Source of the DNA: Thermoplasmata archaeon
Lineage (GTDB): Archaea; Thermoplasmatota; Thermoplasmata; Lutacidiplasmatales; UBA184
Length of the DNA: 12,514 nt
Assembly (NCBI GenBank): GCA_030040865.1
Contig: JASHSX010000186.1
Span: 1 to 12,514 of the forward strand
Direction of reading: 5' to 3'
The notes below the pieces were generated by a model that saw nothing but the letters and a program-made list of their open reading frames with translations, had not been told where the DNA came from and did not search any database. Shown one piece after another: positions 1 through 6,320 of this stretch. Positions within the stretch are counted from its first letter, which is position 1; the number at the start of each line of letters is the position of its first letter. The translations under genes were made by a program, and so were the position numbers.

Positions 1-282
1 CTCGCCCGATTCGGGGGCACTCTGCGACGAGAGCGTCGCCCCGGCCCGGTCGAGCCGTCGGGCGAGCGCCACCCGATCGTACGGGCCGGCGCCGGACGTG
101 ACCAGCCGGCTCACAAGACGCGCCGTCCCGGCGCGGCCTCGCGGATCGAACGCCCATCCCGCGGGGCCGACGTACGTCGCGGAGAAGCTCGCCGATCCCG
201 CGGGCGGTGCCTGTCGGACGACCGTCATTCCTGCGAGGTCGGCGACGTACTCGACCCGGAGCGGATCCGACCGCTCAGCCAT
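1..282 (-). CDS. M16-family peptidase-like protein, non-catalytic subunit (N-terminal part only; runs off left edge)
   Basis: The 94 visible residues look like the N-terminal strand-helix region of an M16 (insulinase/processing-peptidase) domain: two strands, a Gly-rich turn, then the helix that normally carries HxxEH. Here that helix reads GTARLVSRLV (residues 52-61), so the three zinc/catalytic positions appear to be Arg55, Ser58 and Arg59 and zinc chemistry is unlikely. The segment DRAGATLSSQS (78-88) matches the usual 'Gly-Ala-x-Leu-x-Ala' strand after the motif. The ATG at 282 overlaps the TGA of the upstream peptidase by 8 bases and follows a good Shine-Dalgarno (AAGGAGG) by 6 nt, so the two are translationally linked. 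By analogy with bacterial and mitochondrial M16 heterodimers this would be the inactive, substrate-binding partner. Most of the gene lies outside the window, so its length and C-terminal domain are unknown. Family call is fairly sure; lack of activity is inferred from the missing motif. Confidence 0.75.
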   Translation of the reverse strand, partial: MAERSDPLRVEYVADLAGMTVVRQAPPAGSASFSATYVGPAGWAFDPRGRAGTARLVSRLVTSGAGPYDRVALARRLDRAGATLSSQSAPESGE

Positions 283-1594
283 CGGCGGCCTCCTTCGTCG
301 GCGTGTACCGGACGACCACCCGGGACTCGGCTCGGAACATCGCGCGGGCCTGTTCCTGAACGTGCGAGGCGCGAACGCGGAGGAGCGCGTCGAGGAGAGT
401 GTCTTCGTACTCCGGGGACCGAAGGACCGAAAAGTACCCGAGCCGGAAACCGGTGCGGGACGCTCCCTCGTACGCCAGCGCCGCGCCCCGGCGGATCTTG
501 GTCCTCAGGTCGTCCATCTCGGTCGCCGTTGGGCCAGTGCGGACGAACCGAGCCAGAAGGTCGTGGATCGCTTCCTCGAGGCGGTCCAGGGTCACTCCGC
601 CCGCCGCTTGGGCCTGGATCGTGAAGAGCCCGGGATCGACGCGGGGCCGCCACTCGCTGGTCGCCCGGACGGCCAGGCCCCGGTCGACGAGGCCGCGGTA
701 GAGGCGCGCGCTCGGGTGCTCCGACGAGCGTCCCCAGCCGGGGCCGGCCGCGAACATCCGGGTCTCCCCTCCCAAGACCGCGTCGACGAGGAGGGTCGCG
801 GGAGTCGCCGGATCATCGAGCGCCGGTGCGTGCCAGCCGATCTGGAGGTACGGAGTTGTACCGGGCCCCGAGAGCTCGGCACGTCGCTCCCCTCGTGCCG
901 GTGGCTCCGTGGCACCGACCGTCACGTCGTCGCCGCCGGCCGGGAGGGGGGAGAAACGACGTCGGATCTCGCGGGCCGTCGCCGCGGGGTCGAACCCGCC
1001 AGCGACGACGAGCACGGCGTTACGAGGACCGTAGAAACGACGGTAGTACTGCCGCAACTCGGCAGGCGTCATCGACTCGATGTCGCTCTTCCGGCCGAGC
1101 GCGTCCCAGCGGTACGGATGGACGCGGAAGGCGAGCTGGTACAGCTCCTCTTCGACGCGGAACTCGGGGTAGTTCTCGTTCCCCTCCCGCTCCGAGAAGA
1201 TGATCGTGCGCTCCCGCTCCACCTCGGCATCGGAGATCAGAGCGCGCGTCATCCGGTCCGACTCGATGTCGAGGGGGACCTCGAGGTGGTCCCGGGGCAC
1301 CGTGGTGAAGTAGGCGGTGAAATCGCAGTCGGTGAAGGCGTTGAGTTCGCCGCCGACGCTGACGACCGCCCGGTCGATCTCCCCCTTCGCGTACCGCGGC
1401 GAGCCCTCGAACAGCATGTGCTCGACCCAGTGGGAGGCGCCCGTGATGCCCGGGTGCTCGTTCTTCGAGCCGACCCGATACCAGACCCAAACGCTCGCGG
1501 TCGGGCTTTCCGACTGAGGGGCCAGGACCACGCGCAGGCCGTTGTCGAGGGTCCAACGATGGAGTCGAGGCCGGGCGACCGCCGTTCGGGCCAT
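275..1594 (-). CDS. M16-family zinc metallopeptidase, catalytic subunit
   Basis: 439-residue protein with the inverted zinc motif HWVEH at residues 55-59 (His55, Glu58, His59), where Glu58 is the expected general base. A third ligand is expected about 76 residues later and is best matched by Glu135 (or Glu137) in the segment IIFSEREGNE. Flanking blocks are typical of the family: LDNGLRVVL near the N-terminus, the Gly-Gly-Glu-Leu-Asn-Ala-Phe-Thr block (81-88) after the motif, HPYRW (159-163) and the YRRFYGPRNAVLVVAG block (184-199). About 440 residues is the size of a two-domain M16B subunit. I chose the ATG at 1594 because the homology begins just after it and a TATA box lies about 26 nt upstream; the open frame extends further to 1777 but without family similarity. 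No signal peptide is evident, so a cytoplasmic role in degrading small peptides is likely. It overlaps the next, motif-less M16 gene by 8 bases. Substrate cannot be told from sequence. Confidence 0.92.
   Translation of the reverse strand: MARTAVARPRLHRWTLDNGLRVVLAPQSESPTASVWVWYRVGSKNEHPGITGASHWVEHMLFEGSPRYAKGEIDRAVVSVGGELNAFTDCDFTAYFTTVPRDHLEVPLDIESDRMTRALISDAEVERERTIIFSEREGNENYPEFRVEEELYQLAFRVHPYRWDALGRKSDIESMTPAELRQYYRRFYGPRNAVLVVAGGFDPAATAREIRRRFSPLPAGGDDVTVGATEPPARGERRAELSGPGTTPYLQIGWHAPALDDPATPATLLVDAVLGGETRMFAAGPGWGRSSEHPSARLYRGLVDRGLAVRATSEWRPRVDPGLFTIQAQAAGGVTLDRLEEAIHDLLARFVRTGPTATEMDDLRTKIRRGAALAYEGASRTGFRLGYFSVLRSPEYEDTLLDALLRVRASHVQEQARAMFRAESRVVVRYTPTKEAADG
289..295 (-). promoter_or_regulatory. 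Shine-Dalgarno site of the second M16 gene
   Basis: Read on the minus strand this is AAGGAGG, ending 6 nt before the ATG at 282. It lies inside the end of the upstream peptidase gene and supports the chosen start and translation within one mRNA. Confidence 0.7.
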
Positions 1595-1595
1595 C

Positions 1596-1659
1596 GGGGG
1601 TCTCGAGACGTGTCGGCATATAACCCGCCGCGGGCGTGGGGGAAAGCGACGAGACCCCC
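1596..1659. repeat. 10-bp inverted repeat in the divergent promoter region
   Basis: GGGGGTCTCG at 1596-1605 is the exact reverse complement of CGAGACCCCC at 1650-1659, with 44 nt between the arms. Each strand therefore carries one CGAGACCCCC copy. The left arm also overlaps the 10-bp palindrome GTCTCGAGAC (1600-1609) and sits on the predicted transcription start of the peptidase operon; the TATA box of that operon lies between the arms. It may be a regulator binding site, which is inference. Confidence 0.55.
1617..1624 (-). promoter_or_regulatory. TATA box of the M16 peptidase operon (probably leaderless)
   Basis: On the minus strand the sequence is GTTATATG, an AT island in a very G+C-rich region. 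Its centre is about 26 nt from the ATG at 1594, the usual archaeal TATA-to-transcription-start distance, so the transcript probably starts at or within a few bases of the ATG. I see no Shine-Dalgarno before that ATG, which also fits a leaderless message. Confidence 0.65.
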
Positions 1660-1688
1660 CGGCGCGGCTCCACGGCAAAAACACAACC

Positions 1689-1694
1689 GTTAAG
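1689..1694 (+). promoter_or_regulatory. Possible TATA-like element of the lipid operon
   Basis: A short AT-containing patch (GTTAAG) follows an A-rich run at 1676-1686. Its centre lies about 26 nt before the GTG at 1719, matching leaderless spacing. It is a poor TATA match and the A-rich run just upstream is an alternative, so this is only a candidate. Confidence 0.35.
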
Positions 1695-1718
1695 CGAGCG
1701 GTTCCGCCATCGGCGGTC

Positions 1719-2567
1719 GTGCGAGGAGCCCTGAGGTTGGTCCGGGCCGGGAACCTCGGCGTGTCGTTCGTGGGCACGCTCGTGGGCGGGCTGGTCTCCC
1801 GGGGGACGGGAATCGGGGCTCCGGTCGTCTTCTGGGTCTACCTGCTGCTCGCTGCCTCGTCCACCGCGTTGATCACCGCCGGAGGCAACGTTCTCAACGA
1901 CGTTCTTGACCGGGACGGGGACCGGACCAACCACCCCGACCGGCCGCTGGTGACGGGAGAAGTCACGGTCGGCGCGGCGAAAGCCCTGGCGGCCGCGCTG
2001 TTCGTGGTCGGGGTCGTGGTGGTCGTCCCGGTCGTCATCGCCCTGCCGGTCCTCGGCGTGATCCTCGCGGTCGCGGTCGGGTCCCTGCTCGGCTACGAGT
2101 TCCGCTTCAAGGCCCGCGGCTTCGTCGGCAACGGGGTCGTGGCGCTGCTCACCGGACTCGTCTTCCTGTACGGAGGAGCCGTTGGGGGATCCCTCCTGAT
2201 GGTCGCCCCGTTCGCGGCGATGGCATTCCTGGCGACCCTGAGCCGCGAGGTGATCAAGGACATGGAGGACGTCGCCGGCGACGTGGGCCGCACGACGCTC
2301 CCGAAGACCCATGGGCTGGGGTTCGCGGGAGGCACCGCACGCGTCGCCGTGGGTTTCGCGATGGCGTTGAGCATCCTGCCGACGCTATCGTTCGTCCCAC
2401 CGATTACCCTCGCCGGGATTATCTACCTCGCGCTGGTGCTCGCGGCGGACATCCTCTTCGCAGTATCGGTCGGGTTCCTGCCAGAGCGGCTCCACTACGA
2501 ACAGACGATGAGCAAGGTCGCGATGACGGTGGCCCTGTTCGCCTTCCTGGCGGTGGCGTTCCGGTGA
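1719..2567 (+). CDS. Digeranylgeranylglyceryl phosphate (DGGGP) synthase, UbiA prenyltransferase family
   Basis: Membrane enzyme that attaches the second geranylgeranyl chain to GGGP, giving DGGGP, the second ether-bond step of archaeal lipid synthesis. The 282-residue protein has the two Asp-rich motifs that bind Mg-diphosphate in UbiA enzymes: N60-D61-V-L-D-R-D-G-D followed by TNHPDRP (70-76), and KDMEDVAGD (180-188). About eight to nine hydrophobic segments follow, as in the family. I chose the GTG at 1719 because the encoded start (RGALRLVRAGNLGVSF) aligns with the usual short 'LRxxN' N-terminus; the open frame runs further upstream with no ATG and no family similarity. It is the first gene of a rightward operon, and its TGA is shared with the GTG of the GGGP synthase gene (GTGA overlap), the enzyme that supplies its substrate. 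The context separates it from other UbiA enzymes such as menaquinone or heme prenyltransferases. Exact start is moderately certain. Confidence 0.92.
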   Translation: MRGALRLVRAGNLGVSFVGTLVGGLVSRGTGIGAPVVFWVYLLLAASSTALITAGGNVLNDVLDRDGDRTNHPDRPLVTGEVTVGAAKALAAALFVVGVVVVVPVVIALPVLGVILAVAVGSLLGYEFRFKARGFVGNGVVALLTGLVFLYGGAVGGSLLMVAPFAAMAFLATLSREVIKDMEDVAGDVGRTTLPKTHGLGFAGGTARVAVGFAMALSILPTLSFVPPITLAGIIYLALVLAADILFAVSVGFLPERLHYEQTMSKVAMTVALFAFLAVAFR

Positions 2568-3331
2568 CCGTCCCCGCGTCGCCCGGCACGGTCGAGCGGT
2601 ATCTTACCGAGCATCTCGCCCGCGGACCGCTGCACTTCACGCTGATCGATCCCGACAAGAGCCCGGGGGAGCGGGCCGCCGGCATCGCGCGCGGGGCGGT
2701 GGCGCTCGGCAGCGACGCGATCCTGCTCGGAGGCTCGACGGGCATCTCGCGCGACGTGATGGGCCGGGCCGCGACGGCGATCCGCGCGGCCGTGTCGGTC
2801 CCGGTGATCATCTTCCCGGAGGGGCCCGGGTCGCTCGCGCCCGAGGCGAACGCGGTTCTGTTCATGAGCATGCTCAACTCGCGCAACCTCAATCTCGTGA
2901 TCCGGGTCCACGCCCAGGCCGCTCCTGCGGTTCGAGCGATGGGGCTCGAGCCGATCCCCCTGGGGTACCTCGTGATCGCGCCCGGAATGCGCGTGGGCGA
3001 GGTCGGCCAGGCGGATCCTGTGCCGCGGGACGACCTCGCGGCGGCCACCGGCTACGCGCTCGCGGCGCAATACCTCGGGATGCGCTACGTGTACCTCGAA
3101 GCGGGATCGGGGGCCCCCGCACCGGTGCCGGTCCCGATGGTCCGCGCCGTGCGGGAGGTCCTCTCAATCCCGCTCGTCGTCGGGGGTGGGATCCGGTCCG
3201 GCGACGACGCGGGTCCGCTCCTCGCCGCCGGGGCGAGCGTGCTCGTGACCGGGACCGTCACCGAAGAGGAAGGGCTCGGCGACGGGTTCCGGAGCATCCT
3301 CGCGGAGGTGAGACGCGCGCGTGGCGGATGA
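2564..3331 (+). CDS. Geranylgeranylglyceryl phosphate (GGGP) synthase
   Basis: TIM-barrel prenyltransferase that joins sn-glycerol-1-phosphate to geranylgeranyl diphosphate, the committed first ether-bond step that sets archaeal lipid stereochemistry. In 255 residues all signature blocks are seen in order: HFTLIDPDK (24-32), GGS (56-58), FPEGP (84-88), the FMSMLNSRN block (100-108), YLEAGSG (177-183), GGGIRSG (207-213) and the phosphate-binding TGTVTEE (229-235). The length and blocks match the larger archaeal group found in methanogens and Thermoplasmata rather than the bacterial PcrB type; the group assignment is from memory. The GTG start overlaps the stop of the DGGGP synthase gene by 4 bases, and the stop overlaps the next gene by 11 bases, indicating tight co-translation. 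The canonical Phe-Pro-Gly is here Phe-Pro-Glu-Gly, a small variation at the block that contacts the prenyl substrate. Confidence 0.95.
   Translation: MTVPASPGTVERYLTEHLARGPLHFTLIDPDKSPGERAAGIARGAVALGSDAILLGGSTGISRDVMGRAATAIRAAVSVPVIIFPEGPGSLAPEANAVLFMSMLNSRNLNLVIRVHAQAAPAVRAMGLEPIPLGYLVIAPGMRVGEVGQADPVPRDDLAAATGYALAAQYLGMRYVYLEAGSGAPAPVPVPMVRAVREVLSIPLVVGGGIRSGDDAGPLLAAGASVLVTGTVTEEEGLGDGFRSILAEVRRARGG
3304..3311 (+). promoter_or_regulatory. Strong Shine-Dalgarno site of the DUF2070 gene
   Basis: GGAGGTGA, a full match to the archaeal 16S 3' end anti-SD, ends 9 nt before the GTG at 3321. It lies inside the end of the GGGP synthase gene and fixes the start of the overlapping downstream gene. 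Confidence 0.8.
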
Positions 3332-5135
3332 AAAGGCCCGATCGCCGAGCGAGGCGAAGGTCGATGTCCGCCGCGGCCACGTGCTCTTCCAGGTCCCGAG
3401 CCCGCCGGCCGCGACCGGACTCATCCTGCTCGCCGGCTTCGCCCTCGCGCTCCTCCTGTTCTACCCGAGCTGGACGCGGGTGCTCGAAGGGTGGCTGCTC
3501 GTCTTCGTCGGACCGGCCCTCGTCGCGGCCGCGGTCACTACCCCGGCGACCTCGCTCCTGGGTGGCCGCTTCGAGTTCCACCGTTCGGTCTTCCTCGCGC
3601 TCGTAGCCCTCCTCCTCGAACTTCCGATCGCGTTCGTCTGGGTCCTCGCGCTCGCCGCCTGGCCGTCGATCGTGCCGCCGCTCGTGATCCTTGGACCGCT
3701 CCTCGCGGGACCCGTGCTCTGGTTCCGCCACATGAGCCTCTTCGGCGTCTCCCGGACCAGCCATGGGCGGATGCTACCGGTCTCGCTCGTCCAGCCGCTC
3801 CTCGCGCTCGTTGGCTTCTTCGTGCTCGTCCCGCCGACCGTCGGGGCGCTCGTCGCGACGGCCGGCTTCTTCGTGCTCGCGTTCGGCGCCGCCGTCATGC
3901 TGTTGCGGGCCTCGGACCGCCCGATCCAGCGCGAGTTCCAGACCTCGGGCGTCGCCCTGATCCGGCCCCTGCTCGACCACGTCGGCGACCGGAACCCCGA
4001 GGCGACCGCTGCCCTCGAGGGATTCTTCCTCAAGGCGGCGATCCCTGCGGACCTCTCCGTGAGCCTGCTCTCCTTCTTCCGCGGTGGGACGGCCCGAGCG
4101 ACCGTGGCGCTGCCGACCGTGCATCCCGGCCCCTTCGCAGCGCTCGGGGCGAGCGACCTGCCGCGGAAGATCGCGGAGCAGCTGGGGCCCGAGGCCGGCA
4201 CCGTCCTCGTCCCCCACACGCCGTGCGATCACGACCTCGACCTTCCGTCCGAGTCGGAGGTCGCGAAGATCGGGGCGGCCGCCCGCGGGATCCTCCACGC
4301 CCTCAGCGCCCCGCTTCCCGCGCGCGCGAGCCCTCTCGTCTCCCCGTATCCGGGGAGTTTCGCCCGGGCCCAGCTGTTCGGGGACGTGGCGCTCGTCGTA
4401 GTGAGCCAGTCTCCGGAGCCGACCGACGACATCGCGTTCAGCGTCGCCGACCGGATCGTCGCCGAGCTCGCGCGCGAGGGCGGACCCCGCGTCGCGCTCA
4501 TCGACGCTCACAACTCGTATGTGGAGGGCCAGGGCGACATCGTCTACGGGACTCCGCCCGCGGAGAAGCTGCTCGCCGACACTCGGGCCGCGGTCCGGGC
4601 CGCCGTCGCGGCGGCGGTCGACGGGCCGATCGCCGTCGGCGTTGCGGTGCGGAGCGGCTACTCGATCGGGGCGGACGGGATCGGGTCCCAAGGGATGAGG
4701 GCGCTCGCGATCCGAACGGGCGGCACGACGACGGGGTATCTCCTCATCGACGGCAACAATCTCGTGGTCAAGCTCCGCGACCCGATCGTGCGGGCGCTCG
4801 AGTCCGTCGTCACCGTCGCCGAAGTGATGACGACCGACAACCACGTCGTCCACGAGGTCGACGGCGGCATCAATCCGCTCGGGGAGCGCCACTCGCTCGA
4901 CGCGTTCTGCCGCGAGGCGAAGGAGGTCATGGCGGCAGCGGTCGCCGACCTCTCACCGGCCGAACCCCGGTTCGGCACCGCGCCGGTGCCGGCGGTCAAG
5001 GTCCTGGGTCCCGGCCACACCGCTCGCCTTTTGACTTCCCTCGGCGACACGCTCTCGATGTTCACGAACATGTTCGCGGCGACCTTCCTCCTTCTCCTCG
5101 CCGGCTCCGTCGCGATCGCCTTCGCCCTGCGGTGA
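3321..5135 (+). CDS. DUF2070-family archaeal membrane protein of unknown function
   Basis: 604 residues. The N-terminal third has about six hydrophobic segments (roughly 31-48, 55-75, 88-110, 115-133, 153-171, 174-195). A large soluble domain follows (about 200-575), and one hydrophobic segment closes the C-terminus (581-602). This layout and blocks such as TVHPGPFAALGASDLP (266-281) fit my memory of the archaeal DUF2070 family, for which I know no established function. The soluble part carries clustered polar residues typical of metal or phosphate sites: H268 in HPGPF, H299, C302-D-H-D305, D395-A-H-N398, and D506-N-H-V-V-H-E512. These suggest, but do not prove, a metal-dependent hydrolase or transferase facing one side of the membrane. 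The gene starts at a GTG 9 nt after a perfect Shine-Dalgarno, overlaps the GGGP synthase gene by 11 bases and precedes the CDP-archaeol synthase gene by 55 nt, so a role in lipid or isoprenoid metabolism is a reasonable inference. Family call good; function unknown. Confidence 0.85.
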   Translation: MADEKARSPSEAKVDVRRGHVLFQVPSPPAATGLILLAGFALALLLFYPSWTRVLEGWLLVFVGPALVAAAVTTPATSLLGGRFEFHRSVFLALVALLLELPIAFVWVLALAAWPSIVPPLVILGPLLAGPVLWFRHMSLFGVSRTSHGRMLPVSLVQPLLALVGFFVLVPPTVGALVATAGFFVLAFGAAVMLLRASDRPIQREFQTSGVALIRPLLDHVGDRNPEATAALEGFFLKAAIPADLSVSLLSFFRGGTARATVALPTVHPGPFAALGASDLPRKIAEQLGPEAGTVLVPHTPCDHDLDLPSESEVAKIGAAARGILHALSAPLPARASPLVSPYPGSFARAQLFGDVALVVVSQSPEPTDDIAFSVADRIVAELAREGGPRVALIDAHNSYVEGQGDIVYGTPPAEKLLADTRAAVRAAVAAAVDGPIAVGVAVRSGYSIGADGIGSQGMRALAIRTGGTTTGYLLIDGNNLVVKLRDPIVRALESVVTVAEVMTTDNHVVHEVDGGINPLGERHSLDAFCREAKEVMAAAVADLSPAEPRFGTAPVPAVKVLGPGHTARLLTSLGDTLSMFTNMFAATFLLLLAGSVAIAFALR

Positions 5136-5190
5136 GGTCCGGCAGGGCGGGGCGCTCGATCGGTACGTGCGGGAGTCGTGAAGGGACGCC

Positions 5191-5769
5191 GTGCTGAACC
5201 CGCTCGAATCGAGCGCGCTCTCGGTCCTCTGGGTCCTCCTCCCGGCGTACATCGCCAATTCCCTCGCCACCCTGCCCCGCGGTCGCGGGCCGCCCATGGA
5301 CTTCGGCCGGATCTGGTCCCGCGACGGCCGTCGGGTCCTCGGCCCGTCCAAGACCTGGTCCGGCTTCTGGGTGGCCGCGCTCGGCGCGATGCCGTTCGGC
5401 CTCCTCGAGGCATGGCTGATCCTGATGGCCCCACCGAACCTCGCGCTCGTCCCGCAGTTCGCGCCGAGCGTGCTCGCGGCCGTTCCCGTCGTCGCCGTCC
5501 TCACGTTCGGCGCCATGGGCGGGGACGCGCTCGGTTCGTTCACGAAGCGGCGGCTCGGGGCGGAGAGCGGGGCCCGGACCTTCCTCCTGGATCAGATCCC
5601 GTTCGTGCTCGTTCCGATCGCGATCGGCCTCGCCGTGTATCCGGGACTGTTCGTGCCGACGTTCGTGAGCTGGGAAGCGGTCTTATGGGTCGTGGTCTAC
5701 ACGCTCGGACTGCACGCCGGGTTCAACTGGATCGGCTACAAGGTCGGGCTGAAGAAGGTCCCATGGTAG
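5191..5769 (+). CDS. carS: CDP-archaeol synthase (CTP:DGGGP cytidylyltransferase)
   Basis: Integral membrane enzyme that couples CTP to DGGGP to form unsaturated CDP-archaeol and diphosphate, the branch point for polar head groups. The 192-residue protein shows every block of the family (formerly DUF46): LLPAYIANSLA (16-26), DFGR then DGRRVLGPSKTWSGF (37-59), GDALGSFTKRRLG (111-123), LLDQIPF (132-138), and the C-terminal LHAGFNWIGYKVGLKKVPW (174-192). About five membrane helices lie between the polar loops; the GDxxGSFxKRRxG loop is the likely nucleotide/metal site, as in related CdsA enzymes. The GTG at 5191 gives the usual start just before the first helix; only a weak SD-like AAGGGA precedes it. 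The 55 nt upstream hold no TATA-like sequence, so it is probably transcribed with the lipid genes before it. Its stop overlaps the pyrE start by 7 bases. Confidence 0.95.
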   Translation: MLNPLESSALSVLWVLLPAYIANSLATLPRGRGPPMDFGRIWSRDGRRVLGPSKTWSGFWVAALGAMPFGLLEAWLILMAPPNLALVPQFAPSVLAAVPVVAVLTFGAMGGDALGSFTKRRLGAESGARTFLLDQIPFVLVPIAIGLAVYPGLFVPTFVSWEAVLWVVVYTLGLHAGFNWIGYKVGLKKVPW

Positions 5770-6320
5770 GCGGCGGGTCCCCCGGGAACGGGCCGACGAC
5801 GGGGGAGCTCGTGCGACTTCTCCTCGACTCGGGCGCCGTGCGGTTCGGCGACTTCACGCTCGCTTCCGGGCAGAAGAGCGACCTGTACATCGATGTGAAG
5901 CGCGCATGGACCGACCCTAAGCGCCTCGACGCCCTCGCCTCGGCGCTCGCGCGGCGCGTGGGCTCGGTGGACCGGCTCGCCGGCATGGAGCTCGGAGCGG
6001 TACCGCTCGTGGTCGCCGTCGCGCTCAAGACCGGTCTCCCCTACGTGGTCCTCCGCAAGGCCGCGAAAGAGCACGGCACGCGCCAGGCGTTCGAAGGCGA
6101 AGTGCCGGCGGGGTCGAGGGTGCTCCTGATCGAGGACACCTCGACGACCGGAGGGAGCTCGGTCCGATCGATCGAGATCCTCCGGGCCGCCGGCGCGGTC
6201 GTCGAGCGGGCGCTCGTGGTCGTCGACCGAGAGGCGGGCGCGCGAGAGCATCTCGCCCAGGTCGGGGTCGCGCTCGAGCCGCTCGTCGCGCTCTCGGAGC
6301 TCCTCGGAGCTCGCCGGTGA
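5763..6320 (+). CDS. pyrE: Orotate phosphoribosyltransferase
   Basis: Cytosolic enzyme converting orotate and PRPP to orotidine 5'-monophosphate in pyrimidine synthesis. The 185-residue protein has the family blocks in order: FTLASGQKSDLYIDVKR (31-47), the catalytic loop LRKAAKEHGT (97-106) with Lys99, Lys102 and His104, and the PRPP-binding signature LLIEDTSTTGGS (121-132). Length is typical of archaeal OPRTases without a fused OMP decarboxylase. The ATG at 5763 lies within the last codons of carS (7-base overlap), and its TGA is shared with the GTG of endA. UMP made through this step feeds CTP, the co-substrate of the neighbouring CarS, but that link may be incidental to operon packing. Confidence 0.95.
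   Translation: MVGGGSPGNGPTTGELVRLLLDSGAVRFGDFTLASGQKSDLYIDVKRAWTDPKRLDALASALARRVGSVDRLAGMELGAVPLVVAVALKTGLPYVVLRKAAKEHGTRQAFEGEVPAGSRVLLIEDTSTTGGSSVRSIEILRAAGAVVERALVVVDREAGAREHLAQVGVALEPLVALSELLGARR

Noticed and set aside
98..1693. 531-codon open frame on the plus strand opposite the M16 genes
   Set aside because: It is antisense to clearly homologous peptidase sequence, is rich in Arg/Pro/Gly with no family blocks, and is typical of long chance frames at high G+C.
1595..1777. N-terminal extension of the M16 peptidase up to 1777
   Set aside because: The extension would run through the divergent promoter and into the DGGGP synthase gene, is Arg/Pro-rich and has no family similarity; the ATG at 1594 fits homology and the TATA box.
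5136..5190. Possible internal promoter before carS
   Set aside because: The 55-nt gap is G+C-rich with no TATA-like patch at the expected distance; simple readthrough from the DUF2070 gene is more likely.
3491..5197. 568-codon open frame on the plus strand overlapping the DUF2070 gene in another frame
   Set aside because: Arg/Pro-rich translation without hydrophobic segments or recognisable motifs; the overlapping DUF2070 frame has the Shine-Dalgarno, membrane helices and family blocks.
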